This document shows, in pieces, positions 9,082 to 17,889 of a stretch of DNA of 64,000 bases (its first letter is position 1; each line of letters begins with the position of its first letter). Origin of the DNA: 79-D21 sp022839995 (GTDB taxonomy: Bacteria; Synergistota; Synergistia; Synergistales; 79-D21); contig JALHIN010000006.1 of NCBI GenBank assembly GCA_022839995.1, positions 28,613 through 92,612 on the forward strand. The letters run 5' to 3'. The notes beneath the pieces were generated by a model that worked only from the letters and a program-made list of their open reading frames with translations, was not told the DNA's origin and did not search any database. A program made the translations under genes and the position numbers.

Positions 9082-9117
9082 GTGGGCATAAGTGGGATGA
9101 AGTGTCATTATGTGGGA
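9082..9117 (+). promoter_or_regulatory. MraZ-type operator repeats upstream of mraZ
   Basis: GTGGG occurs at 9082, 9092 and 9112, with a degenerate GTGTC at 9102, so four boxes lie at an exact 10-bp period. MraZ proteins are known to bind direct repeats of TGGGN spaced by 5 nt, which is the same period. The last box overlaps the mraZ ribosome-binding site (GGGAGG). Autorepression of the dcw cluster by MraZ is the inferred role. The core promoter should lie just upstream (a TATACC sequence is at 9055-9060) but cannot be fixed with confidence. Confidence 0.75.
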
Positions 9118-9126
9118 GGTTTTTGG

Positions 9127-9552
9127 ATGCTGGTCGGGACATTCGAACACAGGCTGGATTCAAAAGGACGCCTTGTGATTCCCGCCCGGTTCCGCGAGGA
9201 ACTCGGGACCAGCATCGTGGCTTCTTTCGGGATCGACCGTTGCGTATCCATCTATTCGCTGAAGAGTTGGGAAGGAATTCTGGAAAAACTTCACAACCTG
9301 CCCTATTCGAAGGGAAAAACGCGGGACCTGATCCGGGTGCTTCTTGCTTCGGCCCACGAACTCCCAATCGACCCTGCCGGTCGTGTCCTGCTGCCGCAAT
9401 CCCTTCGAGAACAGGCGGGGATCGACCAGGAGGTCAGCATCAACGGGGTTCTCGATCATCTCGAAGTTTGGGACTCCGAGGAATGGAATCGCTACAGGAC
9501 CCGGGTCCTGGAAACCCTGCCGGAAATCGCCGAGGAGGTTGACGGATTTTGA
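9127..9552 (+). CDS. mraZ: transcriptional regulator MraZ
   Basis: DNA-binding regulator of the division and wall gene cluster, 141 aa. Two AbrB-like repeats are visible, each with a DxxGR core: LDSKGRLVIPARFREEL near residues 10-26 and IDPAGRVLLPQSLREQA near residues 80-96. ATG 9127 follows GTGGGAGG at the right distance; a GTG further upstream at 9082 lies in the operator region and is not used. It stands first in the dcw cluster, and its stop overlaps the TTG start of rsmH. Confidence 0.95.
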   Translation: MLVGTFEHRLDSKGRLVIPARFREELGTSIVASFGIDRCVSIYSLKSWEGILEKLHNLPYSKGKTRDLIRVLLASAHELPIDPAGRVLLPQSLREQAGIDQEVSINGVLDHLEVWDSEEWNRYRTRVLETLPEIAEEVDGF

Positions 9553-10469
9553 TCGAGCACACTCCGGTCCTTCTCGAAGAAGTCGTTTCGCAATTGGCCA
9601 GGGAGGGGATTCCCTCTTTTGTGGTTGATGCCACGGTGGGACTCGGAGGCTATTCGGAACGGTTTCTCATCGAGTGGCCTTCCTGTAGGGTTCTCGGGAT
9701 TGACCAGGACCCCATGGCGCTGGAGCGGACCGTCGTGCGCCTGTCAAAGCCGATAGAAGAAGGGCGTTTCCGAGTTTGCGCGGGGAATTTCAGGCAGCTG
9801 GGGCAATTTGTTAAGGAATCTGGCTGGGGGATGCCGGACGGGATTGTCTTCGACCTGGGAGTTTCCAACCTCCAGCTCTCCTTGTCGGAGAGAGGATTTT
9901 CCTTCCAGGAAGACGGCCCTCTTGACATGAGGATGGGTGCCGGCGAAAAGACCGCAGGAGACTTGCTCAAGGACCTATCGGAAGCAGAACTGCGGAGGCT
10001 GTTCCGTGATTATGGCGAAGAACCGCATTCCGCGGCGATTGCCAGGGGTATCGTGAAGCACAGGGAGCAGAAAGGTCCCATCATGACGACGGGAGAATTG
10101 GTAAACGTGATTCGAACCGTTCTTCCGGCGCCGTTGCAAAGAAAAATGAACCGGCATCCTGCCCGAAGGATCTTTCAAGCTCTGCGGATCGCTGTCAACG
10201 ACGAGATGGAGGCCCTGAGGGAGGGGCTCGACCAGGCAATCCGTTCCGTCAGCGGAAATGGGTGTGTCCTGGTCGTAAGCTATCACTCCCTTGAAGACAG
10301 GATCGTCAAGCACGCCTTCAACCAATGGGAAACGGAAGGGTTGGGACGCAGGATGCCGAGAAAGGCGATCCAGGCTTCGCCGGAGGAGATCCAGAAAAAC
10401 TACAAGTCCAGGAGCGCGATGTTGCGCGTTTTTCGAATGAGCGGTTCGAAGATCGGTCCAGGGAGGTGA
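9549..10469 (+). CDS. rsmH: 16S rRNA (cytosine(1402)-N(4))-methyltransferase RsmH
   Basis: AdoMet-dependent methyltransferase acting on 16S rRNA C1402, 306 aa. N-terminal HTPVLLEEV and the AdoMet-binding VDATVGLGGYSERF are visible, as are the later MRRG-like LDMRMG and the family ending motif LVVSYHSLEDRIVKHAF. It begins with TTG at 9549, which overlaps the mraZ stop (TTGA); GAGGAGG at 9533-9539 lies 9 nt upstream. Second gene of the dcw cluster. Confidence 0.95.
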   Translation: MIEHTPVLLEEVVSQLAREGIPSFVVDATVGLGGYSERFLIEWPSCRVLGIDQDPMALERTVVRLSKPIEEGRFRVCAGNFRQLGQFVKESGWGMPDGIVFDLGVSNLQLSLSERGFSFQEDGPLDMRMGAGEKTAGDLLKDLSEAELRRLFRDYGEEPHSAAIARGIVKHREQKGPIMTTGELVNVIRTVLPAPLQRKMNRHPARRIFQALRIAVNDEMEALREGLDQAIRSVSGNGCVLVVSYHSLEDRIVKHAFNQWETEGLGRRMPRKAIQASPEEIQKNYKSRSAMLRVFRMSGSKIGPGR

Positions 10470-10475
10470 AGAGCG

Positions 10476-10895
10476 ATGCCGTCTCCGGTCGGAACGAGAA
10501 AGCAGAAACAGCAAAAGGGGCGGGGACATTCAGCCTTTGCTGCTGTAGCGGTCTTCATCGGGGTTCTCCTTATGGGGCTCGGGGGGCTTCGGATCTATAA
10601 CATGAGCCTCGAACAGAGGTTAACCCGACTTAACGAGACGATTGAAAACTACCAGGAGCTTGAGTTGGATTTGAGAAACAAACTGGCTTCTTTACTATCT
10701 CCCTCAAGAGTGTATAGTGTGGCGAGTGCAAAAATGGGCATGGTAGCCGAGGGTTCGATCACGGTGGTGACAATTCCGGCTTCCGTTCGCCCTGCCCAGG
10801 TTGTCGCATTGCAGCCGGATTCCGGGAGGAAGGTGCAGGTGGCGGGTTTCAACCTGGCTGGTTTCTTCCGGAAAGAAGCTCACGCGCAGGACTAA
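10476..10895 (+). CDS. ftsL: FtsL-like cell division protein
   Basis: Small bitopic membrane protein of 139 aa at the FtsL position between rsmH and ftsI. It has a basic cytoplasmic N-terminus, one membrane helix at about residues 19-40, and a short heptad-like segment (about 43-72, LEQRLTRLNETIENYQELELDLRNKL cut into leucine-rich repeats) as in FtsL/DivIC proteins that recruit the septal synthase. Assignment rests on position and architecture; sequence conservation in this family is weak. GGGAGGTGA precedes ATG 10476. Its TAA stop is in the same reading frame as ftsI downstream. Confidence 0.75.
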   Translation: MPSPVGTRKQKQQKGRGHSAFAAVAVFIGVLLMGLGGLRIYNMSLEQRLTRLNETIENYQELELDLRNKLASLLSPSRVYSVASAKMGMVAEGSITVVTIPASVRPAQVVALQPDSGRKVQVAGFNLAGFFRKEAHAQD

Positions 10896-10940
10896 CCGGA
10901 AACTCTTCATCCAATCGGCAAGGGGGTAGTCAGGATCAGC

Positions 10941-12599
10941 CTGTTTAGACGCTTTGGAAATGTCTGGACCTGGCTCTTTCTTGCCCTTGCAGTTTTGGCG
11001 GCACGGCTTGTTTTCGTTCAGGCCCGGCCAGATCCGAGAACCGTCCTCCAGGCGAGCAGCCAGTATTGGACCCAGGTTTCCATCAGTACGAGCCGGGGAG
11101 TGATTCGCGACAGCCGGGGATCTGCCCTTGCGCTTTCCGTTCCTGCGACCAGCCTTTTCGTAGACCCCCAAGAATGGGATCCCGCGAATGCCGTCGAAGT
11201 CAAAAAAATATTGGGAGATCGGGTCCCCCCCGAAGTGATCGAGAAGATCTCCAAGCCGATGAAAGGACGCTTTGTCTGGGTTGCCAGGAAGGTTCCGCCC
11301 GAATTGGGCGCGAGGCTTCTTTCGAAAAAGTTGAAGGGACTCTACGCACTCAAGGAAAGGAAGAGGGTCTACCCGCAGGGAAAGCTGCTGGCCCACGTTC
11401 TCGGTTTCTGCGATATCGACGACGAGGGCCTTGCCGGGCTTGAGCAGTCTTGGCAAGAGATCCTTTACTCTCCTCCTCAAGTGAAGATCCTGGCTAGGGA
11501 CGCAGCAGGGCAGGGCATCGACCTCCTCTCGTTGCAAAAAACGACCAAGGTCCAGGGACCGGGGGAGCTTACGCTCACCATCGATCCGATCCTTCAAATG
11601 ATCGTTGAAAAACGGCTCGAGGAAGCGACCATGGAGTACAAGCCGAAATGGGCTGCAGCGGTTTGCCTTGATCCGAGGACCGGGGCCGTTCTGGCTTCCG
11701 CTTCGTGGCCTTCGTTCGATCCGAACCGGAGAGAAACCTTGCTGGATCCGACGGTCCGGATGAACAACGTCATCGGTAGGGTGTATGAACCGGGTTCCAC
11801 CCTGAAACCGGTCATTATGGCGATTGCCATGGAGCAGGGGATGGTGAGGGAAAACGAGACCTTCCACTGCGCCGGTCGAGTCCGGATCGCCGACGGGATG
11901 GTGACGGACATCAAGGCACATGGCAGCGAGATCCTGCAGGACCTGATCGTCAATAGCTGCAACGTCGGGATGGCGCAGATCGGAATTCGTTTCAGGCCCC
12001 GGTTTGCCTACGACAACCTGAAGCAGTGGGGGTTTTCCGAGCCGAGCGGGGTAGAGCTCCCGGCCGAGGAAGCTGGGTTGGTCAGTACTCCTGAGCAATG
12101 GAGAGGTGTAGTGCCTGCAAATATCGCGATCGGCCAGGGGGTCGGCGTGACACCGCTTCAGCTGGTTACAGCCCTCTCGGCCGTGATCAACGGTGGGCGG
12201 TGCATCCGGCCTTTTATCGTGAAGGAAGCCAGGGACGGCAAGGGGAACGTCGTGTACCGCGGCGAAGAATGCGTTCGGAATGTCGTCATATCGAAAAAGA
12301 CGAGCGATTGGGTTCGGACGGCGATGCGACGGGTGGTTACCAATGGAACGGGGAAGGCCGCCAACTCCCCCCATGTTGCGGTAGGCGGGAAAACAGGCAC
12401 GGCACAGGTTGCTGAAAAGGGCAAATACGTCAAGGGAAGGTTCGTTGCCTCTTTCGTGGGGTTTTGGCCGGCGGAGGATCCAGATCATATCCTACTGATC
12501 GTGCTGGGGGAACCTTCCCAGAAGGGGCACCTCGGGGGCGCGATTGCGGCGCCCGCCTTCAGGGCGATTCTTGAAGATTATCTTTTGCTTGCCAGATAG
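10941..12599 (+). CDS. ftsI: septal peptidoglycan transpeptidase (FtsI/PBP3 class), start codon unusual
   Basis: Class B penicillin-binding protein that cross-links septal peptidoglycan. Active-site motifs are intact: serine of GSTLKPV (codon at 11796), SCN (11955-11963) and KTGTAQ (lysine codon 12390). The membrane anchor (VWTWLFLALAVLAARLVFV) is encoded from about 10962, but the first ATG/GTG/TTG in frame is TTG 10995, inside that helix. Upstream in the same frame there are only ATC 10935 (8 nt after AAGGGGG) and CTG 10941 before the ftsL stop at 10893. CTG 10941 is used here as a tentative start (MFRRFGNVW...). The periplasmic dimerisation domain spans roughly residues 40-200. Confidence 0.88.
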   Translation: MFRRFGNVWTWLFLALAVLAARLVFVQARPDPRTVLQASSQYWTQVSISTSRGVIRDSRGSALALSVPATSLFVDPQEWDPANAVEVKKILGDRVPPEVIEKISKPMKGRFVWVARKVPPELGARLLSKKLKGLYALKERKRVYPQGKLLAHVLGFCDIDDEGLAGLEQSWQEILYSPPQVKILARDAAGQGIDLLSLQKTTKVQGPGELTLTIDPILQMIVEKRLEEATMEYKPKWAAAVCLDPRTGAVLASASWPSFDPNRRETLLDPTVRMNNVIGRVYEPGSTLKPVIMAIAMEQGMVRENETFHCAGRVRIADGMVTDIKAHGSEILQDLIVNSCNVGMAQIGIRFRPRFAYDNLKQWGFSEPSGVELPAEEAGLVSTPEQWRGVVPANIAIGQGVGVTPLQLVTALSAVINGGRCIRPFIVKEARDGKGNVVYRGEECVRNVVISKKTSDWVRTAMRRVVTNGTGKAANSPHVAVGGKTGTAQVAEKGKYVKGRFVASFVGFWPAEDPDHILLIVLGEPSQKGHLGGAIAAPAFRAILEDYLLLAR

Positions 12600-12629
12600 A
12601 TCATCCGCCTGGAGAGGAGCCGGTGTCTG

Positions 12630-14147
12630 ATGGATTTCAAGGAAATCATCGCCCATCTTGATGAAAAAGGCCGATTCTGCTCTGCTACCTGGGGAGCAGT
12701 CTCCTCCGACGGTGTCCTTGAGATCGAGCGAATCGCTCACCATACGGAGAAAGTGACCCCGGGCTCACTTTTCTGCTGCCTGAAGGGGGAACGCTTCGAC
12801 GGCCATGATTTCGCAAAGGAAGCCCACCGGAAGGGAGCCGTTGCAATCCTCTGCGAGAGGCCCCTTCCCTTGGACATCCCGCAGATTCTTGTCGATGATG
12901 CGAGGAAGGCGGTCAACTCGCTATCTGCACATTTTTACGGGAACCCCGGGGAAAAGTTGAAAATGATTGCCATCACGGGAACAAACGGAAAGAGCACAAC
13001 CACTTACCTCATCCGGTCCATCCTAGCTTCGGCTAGCCTGCCTTCTGGCCTTCTGGGGACGATCGTCTACCACGACGGAATCCAGGAAACCCTGGCCGAG
13101 CGGACAACACCCGAGTGTGTCGAGATCCAGGAATGGCTTTCCCGGATGGTGCGAAACGGAAGCAAGGCCTGCGTCATGGAAGCCTCTTCCCACGGACTCG
13201 TACAAGGGCGGCTTGAAGGCTGCCGGTTCGATGCAGTCGGATTTACGAACCTGACACCGGAACACCTGGATTACCACGGGAACATGGAAACCTATTTTCA
13301 GGCGAAGCGAAAACTCTTTGGGGAATATACGCGCGGGGAATGGTCCGGGGCTGCGAATGCGGACGACCCTTACGGGAAACGTCTCCTTGACGAGTTCCCG
13401 GAAAACGTCGTTCCATACGGGGTGGTCAATTGCGGCAAGAACACGGTCCATGCCTTCGTTCGATACATGGGGCTGGAAGGGATTCGACTCGACCTTTTCT
13501 TCCCGTCCGGGAGTGCCGCACGAGACTTGAAGGTTCCCTTGACGGGCCGATACAACGTCTACAACATCCTGACCTCGGCGACGGTTGCCTGGGGACTTGG
13601 ATTGGACGAAGAAGCCATTGGACTTGGCCTCGAAAGGGTTCCCCAAGTTCCGGGGCGGCTGGAACGATACCTGTTTGAAAACGGAGTTTGCTGCATCATC
13701 GACTATGCCCATAGCCCGGACGCTCTTCGCAATGTTTTGAAAACGCTGGGAGAGTTGGTCCAGGGGAAGATCTGGTCTGTCTTTGGAATGGGGGGTGACC
13801 GTTACGCCCCGAATCGACCCCTCATGGGGGAAGTCGCATCGGAATTGGCAGACGAACTCGTTATCACGATGGACAATCCCCGAAGTGAAGATCCCGCGGA
13901 AATCGCCCGCCAAATCGAGGCGGGATTGAAAGAAGGGCTCAGGCTGAAAACGCACCGGACCATTCTTGACCGGTCGGAAGCGATCCACTATGCCCTCGAC
14001 CACGCCTGTTCCGGGGATGTCGTCCTTGTTTCCGGAAAGGGCCCCGAACCGTACATCATCATCCGGGAGAAAACCCTGCCCTACAGCGACAAGGAAACGG
14101 TGAAGAACTGGGCAAAGTCCCGGGGAATGGAGTTCCCCAATGCATAG
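12630..14147 (+). CDS. murE: UDP-MurNAc-tripeptide synthetase MurE, meso-DAP type
   Basis: Cytoplasmic ligase adding the third stem-peptide residue to UDP-MurNAc-L-Ala-D-Glu, 505 aa. The ATP loop GTNGKST is at residues 117-123, and the C-terminal domain carries DNPR at 415-418, the motif associated with meso-diaminopimelate rather than lysine; the following SEDP is also typical. GGAGAGGAG precedes ATG 12630. Its stop overlaps murF by 8 nt. The DAP assignment rests on family knowledge of the DNPR motif. Confidence 0.95.
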   Translation: MDFKEIIAHLDEKGRFCSATWGAVSSDGVLEIERIAHHTEKVTPGSLFCCLKGERFDGHDFAKEAHRKGAVAILCERPLPLDIPQILVDDARKAVNSLSAHFYGNPGEKLKMIAITGTNGKSTTTYLIRSILASASLPSGLLGTIVYHDGIQETLAERTTPECVEIQEWLSRMVRNGSKACVMEASSHGLVQGRLEGCRFDAVGFTNLTPEHLDYHGNMETYFQAKRKLFGEYTRGEWSGAANADDPYGKRLLDEFPENVVPYGVVNCGKNTVHAFVRYMGLEGIRLDLFFPSGSAARDLKVPLTGRYNVYNILTSATVAWGLGLDEEAIGLGLERVPQVPGRLERYLFENGVCCIIDYAHSPDALRNVLKTLGELVQGKIWSVFGMGGDRYAPNRPLMGEVASELADELVITMDNPRSEDPAEIARQIEAGLKEGLRLKTHRTILDRSEAIHYALDHACSGDVVLVSGKGPEPYIIIREKTLPYSDKETVKNWAKSRGMEFPNA

Positions 14148-15534
14148 GAAAAGGTTCGGCCTCTCGCAATCGGCTGCTTTTTGCGGCGGCATCGTGAAGG
14201 GGCCGGAAATCCCCCTGCCTGAAAACATTTGGCCGGACAGCAGGGATGTTCGTGAGGGAGACGGGTTTATTGCCCTTCCTGGAGAGCATACCGACGGACA
14301 CCGTTTTGTGGGGGCCGCACTGGAAAATGGAGCCAGGCTCGTTATCGGAACGCCCGAGGGGATCGCCCCATGGGAAGGCAGAATCCTGGAAAAAGGGGCT
14401 TCCTGCCTTGTGGTCAAGGATGCGGAGATCGCCCTCGTGCGGATTGCCGAAGAGTACCTTCGGGAGGTCTCCCCGAAGGTGAGAATCGCCGTGACCGGCA
14501 GCGTCGGAAAAACGACGACACGGGAGTTGATCCGATCCGCACTCGATCCGGCCTTTCGAGTCCATTCTGCCAAGAGAAGCCACAACACCCGGATCGGCTG
14601 CGCGCTGACCGTGCTTTCCATGCCTCCTGAATCGGACGTGCTTTTGCTCGAAATGGGAACGAACCACCCCGGAGAAATCAGCGGCATCGTGGAACATTTT
14701 CCTCCGACCCTAGCCGTAATTACGGGTGTTGCACCGGTTCACCTTGAGGGACTCCGTGACCTGGACGGCGTTCTGTCGGCAAAACTTGAAATCATCCCCA
14801 GGGAAGGGTTGAATCTGCTCATCTACAACGCGGACGACCCGAAACTGAGCCATGCCCTTGAAGGGACCCAGCGCGCTTTCAGAATCGCCGGCGTCGGTTT
14901 CCGCAAAGGGAGCGCCTTGCTGCTGACGGGAGCGGAGGCGGTTCAGGAAGGGAACCTTAGGGTCGGGTTGTCCTACGGCGGGCAGACCTGGGTTTGCCAA
15001 TCCCTGCTCAAGGGAGCGCATCACGCTTACAACATCGGGTTCGCGGTCATGGTCGGAGTTTCCCTCGGTGTTTCCCCGGAGGTTCTCCTGAAAGGGATTT
15101 CCGAGATGGGTCCACTGCGGGGTAGAGGAAGGTGGATTCGCGACGGCCGCGTGCACCTGATCATCGACGAATCCTACAACGCGAATCCATCCTCGGTAGC
15201 AGCGGCACTCAGGGTTCTTCAATCGCTCGTGGTTCCGGGACGGCGCATCGTGGTGCTTGGCGGTATGAGGGAACTCGGAGAGGAATCCGCGAAAATGCAC
15301 ACCGAGATTTTCGGCATGACCGATTCCCTGGATGGGGTGATCCTTATCGGGGAAGAGTGGGAAAGGGTTACCGATACTTCGACAGGTAGAAAGGCTGCTG
15401 TCTGGCGGGTAAGGGATTCGGAGGAGGCAGCCACCCTTCTGGAGGACCTGGTCAAGAAGGATGATACCGTACTGGTTAAGGGCTCGCGGAGCTATGGGCT
15501 CGAACGGGTCGTGGAAAGGCTGGAAATGCCATGA
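14140..15534 (+). CDS. murF: UDP-MurNAc-tripeptide--D-Ala-D-Ala ligase MurF
   Basis: Adds the D-Ala-D-Ala dipeptide in the last cytoplasmic step of stem peptide assembly, 464 aa. The Mur ligase ATP loop GSVGKTTT is at residues 120-127, followed by the HNTRIG block and EMGTNHPGEI; the later DESYNANPSSV motif is typical of MurF. It overlaps murE at the start and mraY by 4 nt (ATGA) at the end. No ddl gene, which would supply D-Ala-D-Ala, lies in this cluster. Confidence 0.95.
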   Translation: MHRKRFGLSQSAAFCGGIVKGPEIPLPENIWPDSRDVREGDGFIALPGEHTDGHRFVGAALENGARLVIGTPEGIAPWEGRILEKGASCLVVKDAEIALVRIAEEYLREVSPKVRIAVTGSVGKTTTRELIRSALDPAFRVHSAKRSHNTRIGCALTVLSMPPESDVLLLEMGTNHPGEISGIVEHFPPTLAVITGVAPVHLEGLRDLDGVLSAKLEIIPREGLNLLIYNADDPKLSHALEGTQRAFRIAGVGFRKGSALLLTGAEAVQEGNLRVGLSYGGQTWVCQSLLKGAHHAYNIGFAVMVGVSLGVSPEVLLKGISEMGPLRGRGRWIRDGRVHLIIDESYNANPSSVAAALRVLQSLVVPGRRIVVLGGMRELGEESAKMHTEIFGMTDSLDGVILIGEEWERVTDTSTGRKAAVWRVRDSEEAATLLEDLVKKDDTVLVKGSRSYGLERVVERLEMP

Positions 15535-16496
15535 ACAGCGTTGCCTGCTGGGTTCTTTTTGTCGTGACGGCTGTTTTCACGATCGTGCTGGAGGGGCTAT
15601 GGATCCGCCTGGTTCGCAAGTGGGAAGTCCGACAGGTGGAGAAGTCGTACGGCCTTTCTTCCCACCTGGAGCGGAAAACCGGAACGCCTACGATGGGAGG
15701 GGTCGTTTTCCCGATCGTATGCTGTCTTTCTCTCGCAGCAACCGGGATCCTCTCGTGGGAAACGGTCCCGGGCCTGTTGGGGCTGCCCCTTGGAGCCTTT
15801 GCCGTAGGATTCACCGATGATTGGCTCAAATTCACGAATCGGTCGAGCGAAGGATTGAAATCCCTTGAGAAACTGGCGCTTCAGCTTCTTGTCGCGATCC
15901 CGTGGAGTGCCTACGTCCTCCTCGTGAGCCGATGGGATCCTTTCCCAGGAATCCAGCTCGGCTTGTTTCCGGCGATCGGGCTTTTGATCTTTTTCAGTGT
16001 CGGGATGATGAATGCCGTGAATGTAACGGATGGACTGGACGGCCTTGCCGCAGGGGCTTCTGGACTCAGCTGCATCGGCTTGGCACTTCTCCCGGCCATC
16101 CGCCCTGCGGTATCGGGATATGCCTCCCTGGTCGGTGCGGGAATCTGCGCGGGATTTTTGTGGCATAACGCACACCCTGCAAAGGTCTTCATGGGGGACT
16201 GCGGTTCCCACTTTCTCGGCGGACTCCTGGTCAGCCTGTGTGTTTCAAGCGGCGGACTCCCGCTGTTGATCCCCTTTGGATTTCTTTTCGGAATCGAGAT
16301 CGCGAGCGTGGCTGTCCAGATCGTATCAATCAGGGGGTTCGGGAGAAAGGTTTTTCGAATGAGCCCCATCCACCATCATTTCGAACTCCTCGGGTGGCAT
16401 GAAACGCAAGTTGTCGTCCGCTTCTGGCTGATTCATGCCGCGGGAATGATTGCGACCGGGGTTGTCCTGAAAAAGGCCATGGAAACCTGGGGGTAA
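15531..16496 (+). CDS. mraY: phospho-MurNAc-pentapeptide transferase MraY
   Basis: Integral membrane enzyme that forms lipid I from UDP-MurNAc-pentapeptide and undecaprenyl phosphate, 321 aa. Multiple hydrophobic helices are present, with the catalytic family motifs TPTMGG (about residue 53), FTDDWLKF, NVTDGLDGLAAG and SPIHHHFELLGWHE. It is slightly shorter than the E. coli protein (360 aa), as in many anaerobes. ATG overlaps the murF stop. Confidence 0.96.
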   Translation: MNSVACWVLFVVTAVFTIVLEGLWIRLVRKWEVRQVEKSYGLSSHLERKTGTPTMGGVVFPIVCCLSLAATGILSWETVPGLLGLPLGAFAVGFTDDWLKFTNRSSEGLKSLEKLALQLLVAIPWSAYVLLVSRWDPFPGIQLGLFPAIGLLIFFSVGMMNAVNVTDGLDGLAAGASGLSCIGLALLPAIRPAVSGYASLVGAGICAGFLWHNAHPAKVFMGDCGSHFLGGLLVSLCVSSGGLPLLIPFGFLFGIEIASVAVQIVSIRGFGRKVFRMSPIHHHFELLGWHETQVVVRFWLIHAAGMIATGVVLKKAMETWG

Positions 16497-16500
16497 GCAG

Positions 16501-17889
16501 ATGCAGATCGATGAGTCCATTGAAGGAATTCGAATCGGGATTGTCGGCTCAGGGGTGAGCGGCCTCTCACTGGCTTCCCTGGCGAAACGAAAGAATGCAC
16601 GGGTTTTCGTTTCCGACAGCGGGCCCTTCCGGGAGAGTGCGGCAAGACAACTGGAATCGATGGGAATCGATTTCGAGTTCGGAGGCCATGGCAGAGTCCT
16701 TTGGGAATCAGACCTGATCGTCCTCAGCTCGGGGATCGCTCCTTCGGCGGTTCCAGTCCAGGAAGCGAAGCGCAGGGGGATCCCGCTGGTCGGGGAGCTT
16801 GACTTTGTCGCTCCGTACCTGAAGGGAAAGCGGGTGGGGGTCACGGGCAGCAATGGCAAGTCAACGACCACCGCCCTTCTCGGTCACTTGCTGCAGGGGA
16901 TGGGGAGAAAAGCGGTAGCAGTCGGGAACATCGGCAACCCGCTGGCCGATTACGCCGACCTTCCCATCGATGTCCTCGTGATGGAATTGAGCAGCTTCCA
17001 GCTCTTCTGGGCCAATCGGCTCTCCGTTGATGTCGCGATCGTGACGAACCTCGACCCGGATCACCTCGACTGGCATGGTTCCTACGAAAACTACGTTGCG
17101 GCAAAAGCGAACCTGCTTCGAATGCAGCAAGCGGGAAGCTGGGCCATCCTTCAGGGAAGGGACCTGCGATTCTTCAGGGAAGCTGCCCACGTGAAAAAGG
17201 TCTCCCTTGGAGCAAACGAGGAGTTCCCGACAGAAGGGTGGATCGAGATGGGGGAGCGGGAGGCGGTCCTTTGGAGGGGGAAGACCCCGAAAAGGCTATT
17301 CTCTTTTGAACGCCTGCCGCTGCTGGGAAAACACAATCTCGAGAACGCGGCCATGGCGATGGCCGCGTTCGAGGTGCTGGGTTTCGATGCAGGAATGGCT
17401 GAACCCCTGCTTGAAGGTTTTTCGGCTTTGCCGCACCGATGCGAGGAAGTCGCTACGATCAACGGCGTCCGGTACGTGGATGATTCGAAGGGAACCAACG
17501 TGGCGGCGTCTGTCACGGCTCTCGGCTCCCTTCCGGGTGTCAAGATCGTTATCCTGGGAGGACAGGGAAAGGGAGAGGATTACGCCCCTCTGGCCCTGGC
17601 GGTCAAGCGCCATGCACGAGTCGCCCTGGTCATGGGAACGGAACGGGAGAAGATCTGTGACGCCCTGGAAGAAGCCGGTTTTGAAGGGATTCTCAAAGTC
17701 CGGGACATGGAAGAAGCGGTCCAAAAGGCATTTCGGGAGGCCTTGCCGGGAGAAACGGTGCTCCTCTCGCCCGCCTGCACGAGTTGGGACGCCTACCCGA
17801 ACTACAAGGAGAGAGGAAAGCACTTCCAGCGGCTGGTCCACGCGATCCGGGAGGGAGAAAAGTTTGACGAATCTTCGGAACGGACCTGA
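16501..17889 (+). CDS. murD: UDP-MurNAc-L-alanine--D-glutamate ligase MurD
   Basis: Adds D-glutamate to UDP-MurNAc-L-Ala, 462 aa. An N-terminal Rossmann segment (IGIVGSGVSGLSLASLAK) precedes the ATP loop GSNGKST at residues 116-122, then NLDPDHLDWHGSYENY, YVDDSKGTN and the closing LLSPACTSWD motif. GGGGG lies upstream of ATG 16501. The 3' end overlaps ftsW by 26 nt. Confidence 0.95.
   Translation: MQIDESIEGIRIGIVGSGVSGLSLASLAKRKNARVFVSDSGPFRESAARQLESMGIDFEFGGHGRVLWESDLIVLSSGIAPSAVPVQEAKRRGIPLVGELDFVAPYLKGKRVGVTGSNGKSTTTALLGHLLQGMGRKAVAVGNIGNPLADYADLPIDVLVMELSSFQLFWANRLSVDVAIVTNLDPDHLDWHGSYENYVAAKANLLRMQQAGSWAILQGRDLRFFREAAHVKKVSLGANEEFPTEGWIEMGEREAVLWRGKTPKRLFSFERLPLLGKHNLENAAMAMAAFEVLGFDAGMAEPLLEGFSALPHRCEEVATINGVRYVDDSKGTNVAASVTALGSLPGVKIVILGGQGKGEDYAPLALAVKRHARVALVMGTEREKICDALEEAGFEGILKVRDMEEAVQKAFREALPGETVLLSPACTSWDAYPNYKERGKHFQRLVHAIREGEKFDESSERT

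Noticed and set aside
10704..12488. 594-residue minus-strand frame opposite ftsI
   Set aside because: Shadow of ftsI, which has all transpeptidase motifs on the plus strand.
17207..17863. 5' extension of the ftsW frame inside murD
   Set aside because: This part is out-of-frame murD sequence; a TTG at 17864 with GAGGGAG upstream gives a normal FtsW.
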